This document shows, piece after piece, positions 57,790 through 64,000 of a stretch of 64,000 nucleotides of DNA (position 1 is its first letter; every line of letters starts with the position of its first letter). Below the pieces are notes generated by a model. The model saw only the letters and a program-made list of their open reading frames with translations. It was not told where the DNA came from and ran no database searches. The stretch spans positions 449,001 to 513,000 of the forward strand of contig NC_133170.1 of NCBI RefSeq assembly GCF_040802235.1, written 5' to 3'. The position numbers and the translations under genes were made by a program. This DNA is from Manis javanica (Eukaryota > Chordata > Mammalia > Pholidota > Manidae).

Positions 57790-59585
57790 AGGAAGTTGGT
57801 TTGGGTCCCCAAGCAAGGTTCTTCTAAATCTGGGTGGAGATACTTACTAGCTGGCCCAGAGTGAATAGAGGGAGTCCAGCTAGAAGGCCCTTGAGGAAGG
57901 CCAAGGTGAGCGACCCAGGCAGCTGCAGAGAGAATGTGCTGGGACTCCTGCCTGGACCAACAGCGGGGCGGGCCTGCCTCAGCCCACACGTCAGATGGCC
58001 CTGTCACCTGCAGTGCGCGGGGCATCTCGAGGAAGGCACACAAGGGGCACCCTCTAATGTGTTCCTCTCCAGCTTATTGTGATGTATTACTGCATTTCTG
58101 TGTGTTTAGTTGAATGACATTATAAATTATATTATCTGTTTTATTTAGCCCGATTGGTCCTCCAAAAATGGACAAGTAGATTTAAAGATTCCTTTAAAGA
58201 AATTTCAGATTAAAAATAATAATAACGCAAACATAAGGAAATAAGAAAAAGGGGAGCTGATGCTGTCGCTCTCAGTAAGGGCTCTTAGCCACATTGCAAG
58301 GGACGGCAGCAACCATCTAATGAATGGAACCCATCAGAACAAACTCAGGATCATCAGGTAGGGCTGGTGGACTGACGACTCACTTGGAGCGCTTGTCTCC
58401 ATCTGTGATTCGCACATTCCCGGGGCGATCCTCCGAGGAGCGCCAGCCTCCCACTCTGACTGCGGGCTCCATGGGAGACCAGCAGAGTGCCTGGCACTGG
58501 GTAAATGCCAGTTCAAAGAACTAGGTAACTTTATGTGAAGAGTGGAGACAGGCAAGGTACTCGCCTTTTTCCCACTTGAGTGTTTGTGCCACGGGGCTGC
58601 TGTTCTGCGAGTGGATCTGGGGGGGGCTCGATTTGGGACATTACATTGCAGTCAAAAACTGAGCGTTTTATTTTAGAAGCACATAAATATATGTCTGTAT
58701 GAATTACTATAAACACATACCGACAGAAGACTATCAATCTGAAATAGCTTGTTAAAATTACCCCCTTTGTGATTATGAAATAGCTTTGTATGCTCAAAAT
58801 ATAACTGAATAAGGAATCCTTCAGACTCATGCATGCTGAAAATTACTGGGTGGGTCTTATTTTAAGAATAATCATTTAGAATGGAAACTTATTTTAGTAA
58901 AGTGTGTTACTCTCCCCAGCAATGAATAGGATTCTTCCCCTTACACTGCCAGCAGGTAAGCACACACACGCACACACACACAAATCAACCTCCCCTCCCC
59001 AAAACTACCTTTCCAGCAGAAAAGACAAAAATGTATTTCTGCCCAGCAACCGTGGAGCCTCAAGTAAGCCTCCAGCCCCGAGATGGCCCAGCCTCGTCCT
59101 GGCGGGCTCCGTTAGGGTCTCCTGCCTTCGCTCTCGGCTCCAGCTCCGGCGCTCTTCTCTGCAGCCTCACTTCCCCCGGTGCCCCCCGCCCCTTCCCTTC
59201 CATCACTGCTGTTTCTCTGCTCTCCAGTGCAGGTCCTTGGTCGGCTGTGTTGCCTTTGGGCACCCAAACTATGAGAAAGTAAGAACGACCACAGGGACCA
59301 GGACTAAGGGCAGTCAGCCCTGCACCTGACCCCAAAGCACAGGGGTCTGTGGGGGGCGCTCCCCAAACCCAGCACCCGCTGAACTGGGGTCTGTCCTTTA
59401 TGTGTTTACGTTTTCCTCACTTTAAGTGAATACTTTAAACACACTTTTTACCTTTATTGGCTGGATCCCAAAGCCTGTGTGTCTGTGTCCCCTGTGGAAA
59501 CCTTTGTGCATCATTTTTAGGGTGCAGATTCTCAAAAGTGACACCAATTGGGTCTAAGTTCCTCCTACTAATTGCCAAGTCGTTT
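57790..59585. other. Intergenic DNA, no gene recognised
   Basis: Mixed sequence with a (CA)n patch at 58961-58982. A GC-richer stretch at 59050-59200 has frames on both strands, with no domain. Confidence 0.45.
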
Positions 59586-59589
59586 TCCA

Positions 59590-59845
59590 ATAATAACGGT
59601 TGTTATTTATTGAATATCTAAGATACATTGTGAAGTATTTAAAGTGTTTGCACACATTAACATACGTGTTTCCCATTATCTTATGAGGCAGGCACTATTG
59701 TTTACCCCTTTTAAAGATGAGAAGACTGAATCTCACAGACATTAGATAACCTGCCCAAGGTCACATAGCTAGGAGTCTGTGGAGCGAGGATTAGAACTCA
59801 GGAAATCTGGCCCAAGAGCGCACACTCTTAACCACAAATTTGCTA
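59590..59845 (-). mobile_element. MIR SINE, antisense, well preserved
   Basis: 'ttatgaggcaggcactattg' near 59681-59700, 'aaagatgagaagactgaatc' near 59713-59732, 'ctgcccaaggtcacatagct' near 59751-59770 and 'gcacactcttaaccac' near 59820-59835 follow the whole reverse-complement MIR. The best-preserved MIR in the window. Confidence 0.85.
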
Positions 59846-60154
59846 CCACAAAAAGATGTACCAATTGACTCTGGATTGTGAGTTGAGCAGATGCTGTATT
59901 GGGTTCTGGAGCACCACTGTTTTGTAATTAATCCTTTCTTCTGTAGACCCCAAACTCCCCTTCCTCTCCTTAAAGGTAAGGCTGGGAGTTGAAATGTCTA
60001 TTCTGTAACACTGTGTGTCTCCTCCCCGCGGTGCACAAAGGGTGTGGGCTCGACAGCTGCTTCAGTATGGGGTGAACATAGAATAATTTGTGCCTATAAA
60101 TTGGGCTTCAAAAATTCATTGTGTGCTTATTCATTCTGTGCCTATTTCTTCAAA

Positions 60155-60275
60155 ATAACAGGAGACAGCATTTACTGAGCACCTATCATGTAGTAAGCAC
60201 TGTGTAAGCACTCTTAGACACTGACCCATTTGATCATCCGAAGGGTCTCATTACCCCATTTGGCAAAAAGCTACG
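60155..60275 (-). mobile_element. MIR SINE fragment, antisense
   Basis: 'catttactgagcacctatca' near 60170-60189, 'gtaagcactgtgtaagcact' near 60193-60212 and 'cattaccccatttggca' near 60249-60265 match reverse-complement MIR. Confidence 0.7.
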
Positions 60276-60279
60276 GAGA

Positions 60280-61125
60280 TGTACCTGCAGTGGGCCTGCA
60301 CTAGGATGGATAAATGTCAGGTAGGCTAGACATTAAACTTTCAGGACTGACCACTGGCCCTGGTTCTGTACTTTAGCTTGAATGAGTGAGACTACTGCCA
60401 CACTCACAATACCTATTGAACCCTATTCCCCATGCCCCCAGGAGATAAAATATAGGTGATCGTGCAAAACTGAACCAGGCCACAATCAGAGACAATAGAC
60501 ACATTTGAAGAGGTGTGCTCTAGGACTTTAATTTAAATTAAGTTTAGAGTCAGTGGGGGCTGCTGCCCTGCCAGAATCAGTTTTAAGTCTGGTGAGGTAA
60601 AATGTTCATCCTGGTGCTGGAAGGCGGCCAGTAGACCCTGCCAGTGCTACTAAGGGGGTCAGGAAACGCAGCACCGTGTACCTGCAGGATGGCCGGCACA
60701 GCTGGGACTGCCTTCACTGCAAATTACTCTTTGCTGTGGATGCTTAACTAACTCCTAGTGTCAAAATACTGTCGCCTACAGACAGGACCCAAAGGCCATC
60801 AAGGGCAGCAGAAAGGGTTAATCAGGCAAAAAGCGGTCATTACTTCATTCAAAAGAAAAGCCAGTAATTTTGAAGACCTCCTGTTGTTTTAGGGTAGACC
60901 CTATAAATAGAAATAAAAAACTGATTTCAGAATAAACTTATTTTCCAAGGAAGGAAGGTTTGTTCACAGTCACGCTGCCTCTGTTACAGTTAGGAAACGT
61001 ACAGGACACTTAATCGGAAATAACCTCACCAGTTCACGTTTCTACTTTTCATCATTGTTATATTTCAGACTGTCCTGTAACCGTCCTCCTCAGATCAAGG
61101 AAAGAAACTATACTATACATACCCA
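60280..61125. other. Intergenic DNA, no gene recognised
   Basis: Unique sequence leading to the third CpG island. No feature recognised. Confidence 0.5.
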
Positions 61126-61127
61126 GT

Positions 61128-61155
<28 letters not shown>
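61128..61155. repeat. (TA)n(CA)n microsatellite
   Basis: About eleven TA units followed by ACACACA, 120 bases before the CpG island. Confidence 0.85.
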
Positions 61156-61158
<3 letters not shown>

Positions 61159-61269
61159 CCTCTGACTCAAAATTCATACCTAAGAAGCCTGCTGGTATTA
61201 GATCAGACGTATTTGGAAAATTTTGAAACCCGAGCAGGAAGGCGCATTTCTCTCTGCACACCGCTGGTG

Positions 61270-63010
61270 GTGAGCCTTCCAGGCGACCTACTGGGGGGGG
61301 CCCTCTGGGGCGCTGGGGAGCCGGGGCCCCCTGGGCGAGAACAGGGTGAGGCTGGGCACAACGGTTTCCCGGGGTGCCCGCCGCCCGCTCCCCGCCAGGC
61401 GCCCCGCCTCCGGCCCCGGGGGCTCCGGCGCCTCCCCCCGCCGCGCGCGGCCCGCAGGGACGCCATGTGACCGGCGGCGCGCGGCTGCGGTTCCGGGCGG
61501 GCGCGGGGCTGCGGGCCTGGCCTCCCCGGGACGAGCCATGGGTGCGCCGGAGCGACGCGCCCGCCGCGGAGCGACCCGCATCCGCGGCCCCCGGCGCGCG
61601 GGCGGGCGGCTCTGAGCGGGGGCGGCAGCGCTGGGAGCTGGTGCAGCCGAGGCCTCCTCGGACCCGCCCCGGGCGCCCCTCTCCGGCCGCGCCGACCGGA
61701 CCCTCCACAAAGGACCCGGCGGCTACGGGAGGCCCGGAAGGGCGGGCACGTCGCCGCGCGAGGTAAGGTGGCCCGGGCGCGGGCCCCGAGCCGGGGTGCC
61801 AGGCATCCGGGCGGGCTCGGCTTCGCTTCGGCGCCGGGCCGCGTGGGGGGCGCGGGACCCGGCTTCGCTCCGCCGGGCCGAGGGGCAGGGCCGCGGGGGG
61901 CGCAGGGGGCGCGCGGCGGGGTTGCCGCCGGAGCGCGTGGCTGCCTGGGTCCCGGAGCCGCGGGGGCCCCGGGACAGGAGGCGCCGGCCGGGCCGGAGGG
62001 GAGGCGGCGGCGCGCGGGCGGGACGCGCTGCCCTTGAGCGCCCCGAGGGCCTCCCCATCCGGCGCGGGGGGCCAGCGCGGGGCCGAGCCGCACGGAGGCC
62101 CCCGCGCCGCGCGGAAGGCCCGGGACTCGCGGCGGGAGGACGCGCCGGGCGCCGCGGCCGAGTCCTTTGTGCGGCGCCGGCCCAGGCCCCCGCGGTGGCG
62201 CCGGCGGCCAGAAGGGACGCGCTCGCGGGGGGCCCGCGAGTCTCGGGAGCAGGGAGGGAGTCGTTGGCCCGCGGGGCTGATTCGTCGCCGTGACGGGGGG
62301 ACCTGCAGCAGCTCCGCTCCTCCCGAGGTCGGCTCCGGGTCGGCCCCGGCCGCAAACGGCTTTGCTGCCCGGAGGGCCCGCCCCCCCCCCCCCCCGGGGC
62401 CTGGTCCGTGGCGGGCGGCGAGCCGGTTCCTGCTTCCGCGAGGCCTCCGCTCCCGCGCGGGAGACGACGGCAGAGGCCCGGGAGAGGGGATCTCACTGTC
62501 GGCGCGGCAGTCGCGCGACGGGAGGGGCCCGAGACAGGCGGCCCCCCGGGAGGGCCTGCGCGAGGGGGTGAGCCGGGCACCTGGCTGTTCTGCCCCAGCC
62601 TCTTCCCCCCGCGGGGCGGTACTTGCGGGCACAGCGCGGCCTTGCTCATTGTCCCTCTCACGCCCAGCACGGGGTGGACTGCGGCCGAGCCACCTTACCT
62701 CCTTCACCGCTGCCGGCGGTCGCTGCCCGTCCCTCCCGCGTATGTGTCCCCATTTGTTCCTCCTTCTCCAGGCTGAACCTTCTCTGCTTCCTCGCCTACC
62801 CTTCCCCCTTCTGCGCAGCTGCCAGGTCCTGGCGAATGCCCTCCAGCCCGTAGCCGTCTTCTCTGCGGGTCCCTGTCCCCTGGCCTAGACGCGGCAGTTC
62901 GCAGGGTGTGTTGGGGTCGGAGAACGGCGAGGGGAGGGGACCCCGAGGAAGCCCTTGCTCGGGGGAGGGGAGGAAGACCGAGCACGCGGTGCAGCGAAGT
63001 GGTGGCTCCG
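61270..63010. promoter_or_regulatory. CpG island, probable promoter of the next gene downstream
   Basis: About 1.7 kb of extremely CpG-dense DNA with sharp borders. No TATA box is obvious. A 15-base C run lies at 62381-62395. Very long frames on both strands (526 codons on minus, 284 on plus) arise because stop codons are rare in such sequence. A strong + strand donor CGAG|GTAAGG lies at 61763. In human and mouse, SLC38A1 lies downstream of SLC38A2 in the same orientation, so its promoter is the leading candidate. The distance here (25 kb from the SLC38A2 end) would be shorter than I recall for human or mouse. Confidence 0.8.
61400..61762 (+). other. Candidate noncoding first exon (SLC38A1?)
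   Basis: The end is set by the donor GCGCGAG|GTAAGGTGG, which matches the consensus closely. The start is unknown, and 61400 is a guess inside the CpG island. SLC38A1 has untranslated leader exons, so absence of coding sequence would not argue against it. Nothing in the exon itself identifies the gene. Gene identity rests on synteny only. Confidence 0.3.
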
Positions 63011-63699
63011 GGAGGTGTCAGGCCGTCTAGCTGGTCCCTCCGCACCCACTGAGCCCCGTGAGGTCTATGTTCCTGAAACTCAGTTCTCACTGTTTGATGA
63101 CCTTGCTTCCGGAAACCTTCAGTGGGTTCCTGCTTCCTCCAGTTACGTCTGAATGCCCCAACTGCAGACCTAGGGTCCTCTGCACCCTGACCCGGCGCCC
63201 CTTTCTCCTCTTCATCCTCTGCAGCCCCTGCCACCTTTCTGCCAGTATTGATTCCCAGCTGCGGTGCCTTCTGAAATGCTGTGTTTGTGAAAGCCTCCCC
63301 ACATGCCATTTCCCCCTCTAAGTAAGTGTTCACTGGTCATCTACTAGCATTTTCATAAAGATTCGGTGGGGGATAAGGCCATAGGCCTAGGGTCAGGTGT
63401 AAACACCAGGTCTCGACAATGGCTCAGGGACCCCCAGCAGTGGTGGAGGTGGCGGCACCCATCCTGTCGAGTTACCCGGACTGTTTAACCACGATGATGG
63501 AGGTGCAGTCCTGGCACAGTGCCAACACTCCACGTATATTGAATTGAAAGGCACTTCAGGTTCCTCATCTGTCAGAGGGCATGGGGAATCTCTGATATTC
63601 TATGAATATTTAATGACTTAAAAATATTCTGACAGTAATATCTTAATGGAAACTCCTTACATCTTTTCAGTCTCTGAAGAACACACTTCTGTCTGTGGA
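63011..63699. other. Downstream flank of the third CpG island
   Basis: CpG density falls off. A consensus-like + donor (TAA|GTAAGT) occurs at 63322. A weak sense MIR-like patch may lie at about 63380-63550. No gene is supported. Confidence 0.4.
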
Positions 63700-63700
63700 A

Positions 63701-63724
63701 GGTGGGGTGGGGTGGGGTGGGGGA
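63701..63724 (+). repeat. (GGGGT)n tract
   Basis: Four to five GGGGT units in a row, a potential G-quadruplex on the + strand. Confidence 0.85.
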
Positions 63725-64000
63725 TGCAGGAGGGCGGAAGTATGCACGCTGAGGGTCATACCACGGACCTGGAGCACATCATACATGCTGTGCAACGCTG
63801 ACCCTAATTGAGTTTCAAAAGCAGAGTTGCACTTGCTTGTAAAACGTGATGTGCTGGCGTTATATTTGTTCATTTTCTAGTGACTACCTGTGTGTCCAGG
63901 TGTCCCCCTAACAGTAAAGGCGTTTGTGACTGGGAAGGCACAGGGTTTGGGCAAACTGCAAGCACGGGGTGGTTCAAGGAACACTTCCTCTAGTGGAGTG

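Noticed and set aside
61127-62707. 526-codon minus-strand open frame in the third CpG island
   Set aside because: The frame is made of Arg/Pro/Gly/Ala-rich low-complexity sequence, frames of similar quality run on the other strand and in other phases, and it ends in a (TA)n repeat. This is what stop-poor CpG islands produce.
62699-63333. Minus-strand first exon ending at the donor at 62699/62698
   Set aside because: The donor is good, but the minus-strand frame (209 codons) has no domain, and the convergent arrangement with the + donor makes a second real first exon unlikely without RNA evidence.

Overview
The window is a piece of a placental-mammal chromosome. It holds one complete, intron-rich protein gene whose product closely matches the sodium-coupled neutral amino acid transporter SNAT2. 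The rest is intergenic DNA with old mammalian repeats (MIR, L2, fragmented L1, MLT1-type LTR, hAT-like elements). I see no Alu, rodent B1/B2, carnivore tRNA-Lys SINE or ruminant SINE. The youngest-looking insertion is a 5'-truncated L1 with a nearly intact target-site duplication. A non-primate, non-rodent placental, probably laurasiatherian, fits best; I cannot name the species.

Layout. Positions 1-15.8 kb are gene-poor intergenic DNA with two class I-like retroviral solo LTRs (about 2.4 and 10.5 kb), an antisense L1 and scattered MIR/L2. A CpG island without an obvious protein gene lies at 15.8-17.2 kb. From 17.3 to 22.5 kb the DNA is intergenic, with an MLT1-type LTR and older repeats. A second CpG island (22.5-24.6 kb) carries the SLC38A2 promoter: GC boxes, a TATA-like box, untranslated exon 1, and an ATF4/C/EBP-type amino acid response element in intron 1. 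SLC38A2 runs on the + strand from about 23.5 to 36.26 kb. Fifteen coding exons, all bounded by GT-AG, join to 1518 nt (505 codons plus stop), followed by a 2.8 kb 3' UTR with a canonical distal poly(A) signal. From 36.3 to 61.1 kb the DNA is intergenic and repeat-rich, mostly L1. A third CpG island (61.3-63.0 kb) contains a strong + strand splice donor and could be the first exon of the next gene. In known mammals SLC38A1 lies downstream of SLC38A2 in the same orientation, so it is the leading candidate, but nothing coding from it is visible here.

Functionally the window is the regulatory and coding territory of one adaptive nutrient transporter (System A amino acid uptake, induced by amino acid starvation), flanked by two CpG-island promoters that probably serve neighbouring transcripts. 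I found no convincing new biological system. The most useful leads are the two orphan CpG islands, the diverged amino acid response element, a one-codon loss in the SNAT2 extracellular loop, and small local duplications in the 50-57 kb region.
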